A stretch of 7,966 nucleotides of DNA from contig CAMKMR010000072.1 of the NCBI GenBank assembly GCA_946413945.1, positions 1 to 7,966 on the forward strand, given 5' to 3'. Source of the DNA: an uncultured Lachnospiraceae bacterium (lineage in GTDB: Bacteria > Bacillota > Clostridia > Lachnospirales > Lachnospiraceae). Shown piece after piece: positions 1-5,599 of the stretch. A model generated the notes under the pieces. The model was not told the origin of the DNA, searched no databases, and saw nothing but the letters and a program-made list of their open reading frames with translations. Made by a program: the position numbers and the translations under genes. Position 1 is the first letter of the stretch, and every line of letters begins with the position of its first letter.

Positions 1-119
1 TGGCAAGGATGATATTTGCGCCACTGGAACTTTCCATCAGTACAGTTACTGCAGTGCTTCTTGCACCAGTCGTTGTGATCATGATGATAAGAAAACATAA
101 GGCAGGTGATAGTCTTTGA
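1..119 (+). CDS. FecCD/BtuC-type ABC transporter permease, C-terminal fragment
   Basis: Only the last 38 codons are in the window, read in the frame starting at base 3 and ending at the TGA at 117-119. The fragment begins ARMIFAPLELSISTVTAVLL and continues as a hydrophobic helix followed by a basic tail (IRKHKAGDSL). The motif R-x-x-F-A-P-L-E-L-x-x-x-x-x-T-A, one last transmembrane helix and a short positively charged end are typical of permeases that import iron-siderophore, haem or cobalamin. The protein would sit in the cytoplasmic membrane and pair with the ATPase encoded immediately downstream, whose TTG start overlaps this stop codon. The substrate is not identifiable; neighbouring B12 genes make a corrinoid or cobalt-related cargo reasonable but unproven. 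Confidence 0.8.
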   Translation, partial: ARMIFAPLELSISTVTAVLLAPVVVIMMIRKHKAGDSL

Positions 120-901
120 GTAAAACAGTTATAAAAATTGATGAACTTACTGCCGGTTATGGAAAAAAAGAGATAATAAAGGACTTTTCCATTGATATAA
201 ATGAGGGTGAGATAATCAGTATCATAGGGCCTAATGGGGTAGGAAAGTCTACTCTGCTTAAGACCATCAGAAATGAGATCCCTTCCATTAAGGGGAAAGT
301 TTCTTATAGAAGTGATGAGGGGGAATTTAGAGATATTAAGCTTATAAAAGATATTGAAAGAGCAAGGCTTATTGCTGAAGTTTCAACAGAAAAGATAAGA
401 TCTGAGATGCTTCTTGCAAAGGAAGTTGTGGAATTGGGAAGATACCCTTATACCAATAGATTCGGGATCCTTTCGGATGAAGATAAAAGAAAAGTAGATG
501 AAGCAGTAGAAATAGTTGGTGCCAGGAAACTTTTAGATAAAGAATTTTTAAGAATGAGTGATGGAGAAAAGCAGATCATTATGCTGGCCCGGGCTATAGC
601 CCAGGATACTAAGGTACTGATTTTAGATGAACCCACATCTTATCTGGATATCAGATTTAAGATAAAGATAATGAAAGTGATAAAAAGACTGGTTTCTGAA
701 AAGAACATCTCTTGTATCATGTCTCTTCACGAACTGGAACTTGCTAAATATATATCAGACAGGGTACTTGCAGTAAATAATGATAAGAGAATAGAGAATA
801 AAGATACAGATAATACTTTCAGAGAAGAAAATATAAAGGATTTATATGGTCTTTCAGAGGAAGATTTGCAGATATATAAAGAAATATATAATGTTATCTG
901 A
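116..901 (+). CDS. FecE/BtuD-type ABC transporter ATP-binding protein
   Basis: This is a complete 261-residue cytoplasmic ATPase that would power the permease encoded just upstream. Visible motifs are Walker A GPNGVGKS (residues 38-45), a Glu-containing Q-loop region VSTEK (about 89-93), the helical-domain motif ELGRYPY (106-112), the signature MSDGEKQ (147-153, a variant of LSGGQ), Walker B VLILDEP (167-173), D-loop SYLD (175-178) and the switch His in SLHE (His205). Length and the GRYP motif fit the iron-siderophore/haem/B12 importer subfamily. The start is TTG, because no ATG lies before the conserved N-terminal strand; it follows AGGTG at 104-108 and overlaps the permease stop (TTGA), suggesting translational coupling. 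Linkage to cbi genes hints at a corrinoid or cobalt-related substrate, but iron-chelate import is equally compatible. The domain call is firm, the substrate is not. Confidence 0.9.
   Translation: MSKTVIKIDELTAGYGKKEIIKDFSIDINEGEIISIIGPNGVGKSTLLKTIRNEIPSIKGKVSYRSDEGEFRDIKLIKDIERARLIAEVSTEKIRSEMLLAKEVVELGRYPYTNRFGILSDEDKRKVDEAVEIVGARKLLDKEFLRMSDGEKQIIMLARAIAQDTKVLILDEPTSYLDIRFKIKIMKVIKRLVSEKNISCIMSLHELELAKYISDRVLAVNNDKRIENKDTDNTFREENIKDLYGLSEEDLQIYKEIYNVI
865..892 (+). promoter_or_regulatory. candidate sigma-A promoter for the cbi operon
   Basis: TTTGCA (865-870, 4/6 match to TTGACA) is followed after 16 bp by TATAAT (887-892, perfect -10). It lies inside the last codons of the ATPase gene, so transcription would begin near 899 and give a leader of about 130 nt before cbiC. 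In DNA this A+T-rich such matches arise often by chance, and read-through from the transporter genes is an equally good explanation of cbi expression. Confidence 0.3.
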
Positions 902-917
902 CTATAAATTAAAGAGA

Positions 918-1029
918 ACAGGGAAAAAACAAAAAAAGAAAAAATAGAGCAGAGGAAAATAAAAACTGGGATAAAGAAAACAAAAGCAGTGAAAAAAACT
1001 GGAAAAAGAAAAATTAGAGCAGGGAAAAA
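918..1029 (+). repeat. purine-rich intergenic spacer with degenerate direct repeats
   Basis: The 127-bp gap between the ATPase stop and cbiC is almost entirely A and G on the + strand. It contains an imperfect 27-bp direct repeat, 933-959 and 1003-1029, offset by 70 bp with 24 of 27 identical positions; the core is TAGAGCAG followed by a G-run and A-run. A third, weaker unit begins ACTGGGATAAAG at 965 and resembles ACTGGAAAAAG at 998. The last copy supplies the AGGG (1021-1024) that serves as the cbiC ribosome binding site, so the earlier copies look like SD decoys. No B12-box, stable hairpin or U-tract is visible. Confidence 0.6.
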
Positions 1030-1670
1030 TGGTTATGGCAAATAATGAATTTGAATATGTAAGACCAGAGGAAATAGAAAAGAGATCCTTTGAGATAATA
1101 ACAAAAGAATTAGAGGAGCAGGGAATCGTCTTAACAGGAGATAAGTCTCCTGTGATAAAGAGAGTGATCCATACATCTGCTGATTTTTCTTATGCTAAAA
1201 GCCTTATCTTTTCACCGGATGCAGTTAAAAAGGCAAGGGACCTTATAAGAGATGGAGCCTGGATCGTTACAGATACTAATATGGCGCTTTCCGGGATCAA
1301 TAAGAAGAGACTGGCTATGTATGGAGGAGAAGCCCGCTGTTTTATGGCAGAAGAAGATGTGGCGAAGGAAGCTAAGAAGAGAGGAGTGACCCGTGCCACA
1401 GTAAGTATGGAACATGCCGCAAAGCTGGATAAAAGGATCATTTTTGCTATAGGAAATGCACCAACTGCACTTATCACACTAAATCAGCTTATAAAAGATA
1501 AAGTGTTCATTCCGGATTTTATAATCGGTGTTCCTGTTGGTTTTGTAAATGTAGTTTATTCCAAGGAACTTATCATAAACGGAAATGTTCCTTATATCGT
1601 TAACAGGGGAAGAAAGGGTGGAAGCAATATAGCAGCGGCTATATGCAATGCGCTTCTTTATGGTATGTAA
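1029..1670 (+). CDS. cbiC: Cobalt-precorrin-8 methylmutase CbiC
   Basis: CbiC moves the methyl group from C11 to C12 of cobalt-precorrin-8 to give cobyrinate, the last corrin-ring step before amidation; it is cytosolic. The 213-residue length is normal for CbiC/CobH. Conserved blocks are RPEEIEKRSFEII near the N-terminus (12-24), KRVIHTSADFSY with the His (His48) that matches the catalytic His of the family, AIGNAPTAL (140-148), IGVPVGFVN, and VNRGRKGGSNIAAAI (191-205). Two starts are possible: ATG at 1029, only 4 nt after AGGG (1021-1024), or ATG at 1035 with a 10-nt spacing; they differ by two residues and the second may be the real one. The stop codon abuts the cbiD start (TAAATG). Identification is secure. 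Confidence 0.95.
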   Translation: MVMANNEFEYVRPEEIEKRSFEIITKELEEQGIVLTGDKSPVIKRVIHTSADFSYAKSLIFSPDAVKKARDLIRDGAWIVTDTNMALSGINKKRLAMYGGEARCFMAEEDVAKEAKKRGVTRATVSMEHAAKLDKRIIFAIGNAPTALITLNQLIKDKVFIPDFIIGVPVGFVNVVYSKELIINGNVPYIVNRGRKGGSNIAAAICNALLYGM

Positions 1671-2792
1671 ATGGATCTAAAATATGGATTTACTACCGGA
1701 AGTTCAGCAGCAGCGGCGTCAAAGGCAGCAATTCTTATGCTTCTTTCCGGAAAAATTAAAGATAAGATATCAATAAGTACTCCAAAGGGGATTACATTTA
1801 ACGCAGACATTAAGGATATAAAGCTTGATCTTAAAGCTTTAGAGGCAAGTTGTGCTGTGGAAAAGAATGGAGGAGACGATCCGGATATAACCACAGGACT
1901 GCTTATATATTCAAAGGTATCGATAATAGAAAATGACATAGATGAACTTCTTATTGATATTGATGGTGGTGAAGGAGTAGGAAGAGTTACTAAGCCGGGA
2001 CTTGATCAGCCTGTTGGAAATGCGGCTATTAATTCTATGCCACGAAAGATGATAGAAAAGGAAGTTCGTGAAGTGGCAGAACTCTATGACTTTAAAGGAA
2101 AGATCAGAGTTTTGATCTATGTTCCTTTTGGAAGAGAGACTGCTAAAAAGACATTTAATGAAAGACTTGGGATAATAGGTGGCATTTCAATCCTTGGTAC
2201 CAGCGGGATAGTAGAACCAATGTCTGATCAGGCGCTTCTGGATACTATAAGGGTTGAGCTAAATCAAAGAAGGGCCCTGGGAGATGAGATAATAGCTATA
2301 ACTCCTGGAAATTACGGACAGGAATTTATGCTCAGAGCCTATGATTATCAGCTGGACAGATCTGTCAAATGTTCCAACTTTATTGGGGACACTATTGATA
2401 TGGCGGCTGAAACAGGGTTTAAGAAAATGCTATTAACAGGCCATATAGGAAAACTTATAAAACTATCCGGCGGTATTTATAATACCCATTCAAAGAATGC
2501 TGATGCAAGGATGGAGCTTCTCCTTGCGGCAGGAATAAGAGCAGGCCTTGACGCTATGTCAGGAAGAAATATACTTGATGCAGTATCAACGGAAGAAGGA
2601 ATAAGGATAATAAAAGAAGCTGGATGCTTTGAAGAAACGATGAAATATATGATGGAAAAGATCATGTTTTTCCTTAATAAAAGAGCCAGTGGAAAGATTG
2701 ATATAGAATGTATCGTCTATTCCAATAATTATGGGCTTTTGGCAAAGAGCGACGGAGCAGAAAAATTGCTGGATGCCCTAAAGATAGTATAA
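1671..2792 (+). CDS. cbiD: Cobalt-precorrin-5B C1-methyltransferase CbiD
   Basis: CbiD uses S-adenosylmethionine to methylate C1 of cobalt-precorrin-5B, giving cobalt-precorrin-6A; it is a marker of the anaerobic B12 route and unrelated to the other ring methyltransferases. The 373-residue protein has the family blocks YGFTTGSSAAAASKAA (5-20), DPDITTG, GGEGVGRVTKPGL (99-111), GTSGIVEPMS (176-185), GNYGQEF, KLIKLSGG after TGHIG (256-260), and THSKNADARME (272-282). It starts directly after the cbiC stop (TAAATG) and has no recognisable SD, so its translation probably depends on ribosomes finishing cbiC. A 113-bp gap separates it from cbiF, the longest interruption inside the cbi set, where the possible internal promoter lies. 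Identification is secure. Confidence 0.96.
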   Translation: MDLKYGFTTGSSAAAASKAAILMLLSGKIKDKISISTPKGITFNADIKDIKLDLKALEASCAVEKNGGDDPDITTGLLIYSKVSIIENDIDELLIDIDGGEGVGRVTKPGLDQPVGNAAINSMPRKMIEKEVREVAELYDFKGKIRVLIYVPFGRETAKKTFNERLGIIGGISILGTSGIVEPMSDQALLDTIRVELNQRRALGDEIIAITPGNYGQEFMLRAYDYQLDRSVKCSNFIGDTIDMAAETGFKKMLLTGHIGKLIKLSGGIYNTHSKNADARMELLLAAGIRAGLDAMSGRNILDAVSTEEGIRIIKEAGCFEETMKYMMEKIMFFLNKRASGKIDIECIVYSNNYGLLAKSDGAEKLLDALKIV

Positions 2793-2810
2793 AAAATATA
2801 AAAAAATTAA

Positions 2811-2840
2811 TTGATCAAACTGGAAAAATGCCAGTGTAAT
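2811..2840 (+). promoter_or_regulatory. candidate internal promoter upstream of cbiF
   Basis: TTGATC (2811-2816, 4/6 to the -35 consensus) and TGTAAT (2835-2840, 5/6 to the -10 consensus) are separated by 18 bp, placing a start point near 2847 and about 60 nt before cbiF. A weak 5-bp hairpin, ACTGG (2819-2823) with CCAGT (2831-2835) around a 7-nt loop, lies between the two boxes; it lacks a U-tract and is not a terminator. The call rests on motif matching in A+T-rich DNA. Confidence 0.3.
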
Positions 2841-2884
2841 GACAACCGGAAAAATACTAGAGATAATTATTTATGATACTGGAA

Positions 2885-2909
2885 TAGTGAAATGGGAGTA
2901 GTGAAATGG
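2885..2909 (+). repeat. 14-bp tandem duplication spanning the cbiF start codon
   Basis: The 11-mer TAGTGAAATGG occurs at 2885-2895 and again at 2899-2909, a period of 14 bp. The second copy contains the real cbiF start (ATG 2906), with GGGAG at 2894-2898 as SD, 7 nt away. The first copy carries a decoy ATG at 2892 in another frame, which reads only 19 codons before TAA at 2949-2951. The duplicated segment therefore provides the SD for the true start. Confidence 0.75.
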
Positions 2910-3688
2910 TACATTTTGTTGGTGCAGGATCTGGAGCGGTGGATCTTATAACTGTAAGAGGTATGAATTTAATAAGTAAAGCAGATATAGTGATATATGC
3001 CGGATCCTTAGTAAATAAAGATATGCTTCGATATATGAAAGAAGGGGCAGAAAGCTATGACAGTGCCTATCTTACTTTAGAAGAAGTTATAGATTTGATA
3101 AAGAAGGCTGAGGCAGAAAATAAGAATGTGGTAAGACTTCATACAGGAGATCCAAGTCTTTACGGAGCCATAAGAGAGCAGATGGACGAGATGGACGAAC
3201 AGGGTATTTCCTATGATGTAACACCTGGAGTTACAGCGGCCTTTGGAGCGGCTGCAAGTCTTGGACTTGAATATACACTTCCTGAAATAACACAAACCCT
3301 TATAATCACAAGGGTTGAAGGAAGAACTCCTGTTCCTCAGTTAGAAAAGGTAAGAGAACTGGCAAAACATAAAACTTCCATGGCAATTTATTTAAGTACA
3401 GGTCTCCTTAAAAAATTAGAAGAAGAATTAAAGTCAGCAGGTTTAGATGAAGATACTCCGGCAGCGATAGTTTATAAGGCAACCTGGCCTGAAGAAGAAA
3501 GATATATATGTACAGTCAGCAGTTTAGAAGAAACAGCTAAGAAAAATAACATTAAAAAAACTGCTATAGTACTTGTTGGAGAAGCAATAAGGACAGTGTC
3601 AAAGGACAGTAAGGCAGTAAGATCAAAACTTTACTCACCGGATTTTGAGACTGAGTATAGAAAGATCAATATAGAACAATCAATATAG
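2906..3688 (+). CDS. cbiF: Cobalt-precorrin-4 C11-methyltransferase CbiF
   Basis: CbiF transfers a methyl group from S-adenosylmethionine to C11 of cobalt-precorrin-4, yielding cobalt-precorrin-5A, the substrate of CbiG encoded next. The 260-residue protein belongs to the tetrapyrrole (class III) methylase fold: N-terminal HFVGAGSGAVDLITVRG (3-19), ADIVIYAGSLV, HTGDPSLYGAI (79-89), the SAM-pocket loop VTPGVTAAFGAA (105-116), and ITRVEGRTPVP (134-144), which separates CbiF/CobM from its paralogues. The start at 2906 is supported by GGGAG at 2894-2898 and by alignment of VHFVGAG with the family N-terminus. The last residues (RKINIEQSI) are encoded by a 14-bp tandem repeat that also contains the stop codon, so the C-terminal tail is probably recent and dispensable. 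Confidence 0.95.
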   Translation: MVHFVGAGSGAVDLITVRGMNLISKADIVIYAGSLVNKDMLRYMKEGAESYDSAYLTLEEVIDLIKKAEAENKNVVRLHTGDPSLYGAIREQMDEMDEQGISYDVTPGVTAAFGAAASLGLEYTLPEITQTLIITRVEGRTPVPQLEKVRELAKHKTSMAIYLSTGLLKKLEEELKSAGLDEDTPAAIVYKATWPEEERYICTVSSLEETAKKNNIKKTAIVLVGEAIRTVSKDSKAVRSKLYSPDFETEYRKINIEQSI

Positions 3689-3708
3689 AAAGATCAATAT
3701 AGAACAAT
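3650..3708 (+). repeat. 14-bp tandem repeat across the cbiF stop codon
   Basis: Three adjacent 14-bp units lie at 3664-3677 (GATCAATATAGAAC), 3678-3691 (AATCAATATAGAAA) and 3692-3705 (identical to the first); a degenerate fourth unit at 3650-3663 matches the second at 11 of 14 positions. Equivalently, 3656-3680 and 3684-3708 are identical over 25 bp. Each of the three full units contains TAG, and because 14 is not a multiple of three these fall in all three frames; the second (3686-3688) ends cbiF. A gain or loss of units would change the cbiF tail and the distance to cbiG. Confidence 0.85.
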
Positions 3709-3726
3709 AGTAGTTGTAAGGATAAA

Positions 3727-3731
3727 AGGAG
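3727..3731 (+). promoter_or_regulatory. displaced Shine-Dalgarno upstream of cbiG
   Basis: AGGAG, the best SD match in the cbiF-cbiG gap, is 18 nt from the cbiG ATG at 3750, much more than the usual 5-10 nt. No in-frame ATG, GTG or TTG lies at the expected distance. A weaker GAAAG (3740-3744) ends 5 nt before the ATG and may be what is used, or cbiG may be translated inefficiently. Confidence 0.45.
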
Positions 3732-3749
3732 ATAAGATCGAAAGAAACA

Positions 3750-4856
3750 ATGATAAAAAGAGTGATCTATTTTACTGATGAAGGAGAAAAAGTTAAAGAA
3801 GAGATAGTAAAGCTTTATGCCACTGATCTATGTCTTTCCTTAGATGGAAGAAAAAATGATGCAAGAAGCTTTATCTTTGATGGCTTTAAATATCATAATC
3901 CGATTATCTTTATTGGTGCTTTAGGTATAGCTGTAAGGATGATGAAAGATCTTTCGCAGGATAAATTAAAGGATAGTGCTTTTATTGTAATGGATGAAAG
4001 AAAAAAGTTTGTTATCCCTGTTTTATCAGGACATATGGGTGGTGCTATAGAACTTTCGTATGACATTTCCAAAAGACTTGGCAGTGAAGCAGTTATAACA
4101 ACAGCAACGGATGTGGAAGAAAAATTCTCAGTAGATACATTTGCAAGGATCAATCATCTTAAGATAAAGAATAAAGAGATGATAAAGAAAGTATCTGCTA
4201 AGGTTTTAGATGGAAAAGAGATAAGGATAGCCATACCAGAGGGTTTTAAGATAATAGGAGAGCCTTGGGATAAGGTAAATGTTAAGAATTACAATAATAT
4301 AAATGATCTAATAGATCTAACTGAAAGAAATGATAAAAATGCTGATAAGACTATTTGCAATGTAGATGTCCTTATCACTTGTGATAGTGATATAAATGAA
4401 GCATTTTTAGATAAGGTTCTCATTCTTAATCCAAAGAATTATATATTTGGAATTGGTGTAAGAAAAGGTAAAACATTTGAAGAGATAAATAGTTTTTTTA
4501 TAGATAATGGAGTAAGCCGTCAGTGGATGGAAGATAATATTCTTTATTTTACAAGCATTGATCTAAAGGCTAAAGAAGAAGGACTTCTTAATCTGGCTTC
4601 ATTTTATCATACAGAACTGATCACATTTAATGCTATGGAGTTATCTAAAATTAAAGGTGATTTTAAAGAATCTGAATTTGTAAAGGAAACTGTCGGAGTT
4701 TCAAATGTATGTGAAAGGGCAGCTTCGCTTTTAGCCAGCAGATTGGATAAGAATTTTGATAATAAACTTTATAAAGAAAAAACAGCAGGTAACGGGATTA
4801 CATTTGCAATAACTAAGATAGAGAGAAATAGCTTCAGATGGAGAGAAAAATTCTAA
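3750..4856 (+). CDS. cbiG: Cobalt-precorrin-5A hydrolase CbiG
   Basis: CbiG opens the delta-lactone of cobalt-precorrin-5A and releases the two-carbon fragment (C20 with its methyl) as acetaldehyde, giving cobalt-precorrin-5B for CbiD. The 368-residue protein shows the usual three parts: an N-terminal domain with FIGALGIAVRMM (54-65) and VLSGHMGGA (91-99), followed by TTATDVEEKFSVDTFA; a more variable middle region rich in Asn and Lys (about 180-225); and a CobE-like C-terminal domain starting YIFGIGVRKGKT (231-242) with VGVSNVCERAASLLA (315-329). The start is the first plausible Met before VIYFTDEG, although its SD is poorly placed. The stop at 4854-4856 lies 11 nt before the preferred cbiH start. 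A longer cbiH reading from 4838 would overlap cbiG by 19 nt but is not favoured. Confidence 0.94.
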   Translation: MIKRVIYFTDEGEKVKEEIVKLYATDLCLSLDGRKNDARSFIFDGFKYHNPIIFIGALGIAVRMMKDLSQDKLKDSAFIVMDERKKFVIPVLSGHMGGAIELSYDISKRLGSEAVITTATDVEEKFSVDTFARINHLKIKNKEMIKKVSAKVLDGKEIRIAIPEGFKIIGEPWDKVNVKNYNNINDLIDLTERNDKNADKTICNVDVLITCDSDINEAFLDKVLILNPKNYIFGIGVRKGKTFEEINSFFIDNGVSRQWMEDNILYFTSIDLKAKEEGLLNLASFYHTELITFNAMELSKIKGDFKESEFVKETVGVSNVCERAASLLASRLDKNFDNKLYKEKTAGNGITFAITKIERNSFRWREKF

Positions 4857-4862
4857 AGGAAG
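4857..4862 (+). promoter_or_regulatory. ribosome binding site that fixes the cbiH start
   Basis: AGGAAG directly follows the cbiG stop and its AGGA core (4857-4860) is 7 nt from the ATG at 4868. The alternative ATG at 4838 lacks an SD at a proper distance and would add ten residues (MERKILKEDS) absent from the family N-terminus, which normally begins right before the I-x-V-V-G-x-G-P-G strand. This supports 4868. Confidence 0.8.
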
Positions 4863-4867
4863 ACAGT

Positions 4868-5599
4868 ATGGGAAAAATATTTGTTGTAGGTTTTGGACCT
4901 GGAAATAAAGAAAATATGACGATAGATGCGCTGAATGCTATTGAAGCATCAGATATCATCATTGGATATACAGTTTATATAGAACTTATGAAAAAAATGT
5001 ATCCCTTAAAGGAATACCAATCTACACCAATGAGAAGCGAGATTGAAAGATGTCGCCTTTGTTTTGAAAAAGCTAAAGAGGGTAAAGTGGTTTCACTTAT
5101 ATGCAGTGGAGATGCGGGAATTTATGGGATGGCATCCCCTGTCCTTTCCCTTGCTGATGAATATGATCTTCATGATATTACTATAATTCCAGGTGTTACA
5201 GCGGCTGTATCAGGTGGGGCAGTTCTTGGTTCCCCTCTTACATCAGACTTTTGTGTAGTGAGTCTTAGCAATGCCCTTACTCCATGGGAAGTTATTGTAA
5301 AAAGATTAAAGGCAGCGGCCAGTGGAGGCTTTGTAACTGTTCTTTATAATCCGAGAAGTAAGACAAGACCAGGTCTTTTAAACGAAGCCATTGATATTTT
5401 TATAAATGAAGGGGTTAGTAAAGATACTCCGTCAGGCTATGTTAAAAATATAGGAAGAGATAAGCAGGAATATAAGATACTTACTTTAGAAGAGTTAAAG
5501 ACAGCTGATATTGATATGTTTACAACAGTATTTATCGGAAATGAAGAAACAGAAGTTATAAATGATAGATTAGTAACTAGAAGGGGTTACAAAATATGA
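4868..5599 (+). CDS. cbiH: Cobalt-precorrin-3 C17-methyltransferase (ring contraction) CbiH
   Basis: CbiH methylates C17 of cobalt-factor/precorrin-3 using S-adenosylmethionine and contracts the macrocycle, forming the delta-lactone of cobalt-precorrin-4, the CbiF substrate. From ATG 4868 the protein is 243 residues, normal for the family. It has the class III methylase blocks KIFVVGFGPGNKENMT (3-18), CSGDAGIYGMASPVL (79-93), IIPGVTAAVSGGAVLGSPLTSDF (106-128) and the CbiH/CobJ-typical LYNPRSKTRPG (159-169). The start was set at 4868 rather than 4838 on SD spacing and on alignment of the N-terminus. Its TGA overlaps the next ATG (ATGA, 5596-5599), indicating coupled translation with the CbiJ-E-T fusion. 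It is a single-domain form, without the extra C-terminal domain found in some CbiH proteins. Confidence 0.95.
   Translation: MGKIFVVGFGPGNKENMTIDALNAIEASDIIIGYTVYIELMKKMYPLKEYQSTPMRSEIERCRLCFEKAKEGKVVSLICSGDAGIYGMASPVLSLADEYDLHDITIIPGVTAAVSGGAVLGSPLTSDFCVVSLSNALTPWEVIVKRLKAAASGGFVTVLYNPRSKTRPGLLNEAIDIFINEGVSKDTPSGYVKNIGRDKQEYKILTLEELKTADIDMFTTVFIGNEETEVINDRLVTRRGYKI

Noticed and set aside
17..25. GCCACTGG core resembling a conserved piece of cobalamin riboswitches
   Set aside because: It encodes Ala-Pro-Leu-Glu in the conserved FAPLEL segment of the permease, and no other riboswitch elements or B12-box are found around it. No riboswitch is seen in any spacer of the window.
147..153. Degenerate ABC signature (residue positions of the ATPase, MSDGEKQ) as a sign of inactivity
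   Set aside because: Ser, Gly and the Walker residues are intact and S-D-G-E variants occur in functional importers of this subfamily.
908..1045. Open, Lys-rich reading frame through the spacer before cbiC
   Set aside because: It lacks a credible start codon and conserved features. A purine-only stretch rarely contains stops, so openness there means little.
1190..1477. Minus-strand open frames, including this one opposite cbiC and others opposite cbiD, cbiG and cbiJET
   Set aside because: They are shadows of strongly conserved + strand genes, with biased composition and no recognisable domains or ribosome binding sites.
2819..2835. Hairpin ACTGG/CCAGT as a terminator after cbiD
   Set aside because: The stem is only 5 bp with a 7-nt loop and there is no following U-tract.
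2839..2901. 20-codon ORF (starts MTTGKILE) before cbiF
   Set aside because: It has no SD and no recognisable leader-peptide signature; it is mentioned only as context for the duplicated cbiF start.
4838..4867. Upstream ATG for cbiH, giving ten extra residues
   Set aside because: Poor SD spacing, overlap with cbiG and a non-family N-terminal extension; ATG 4868 has a strong SD and fits the family.
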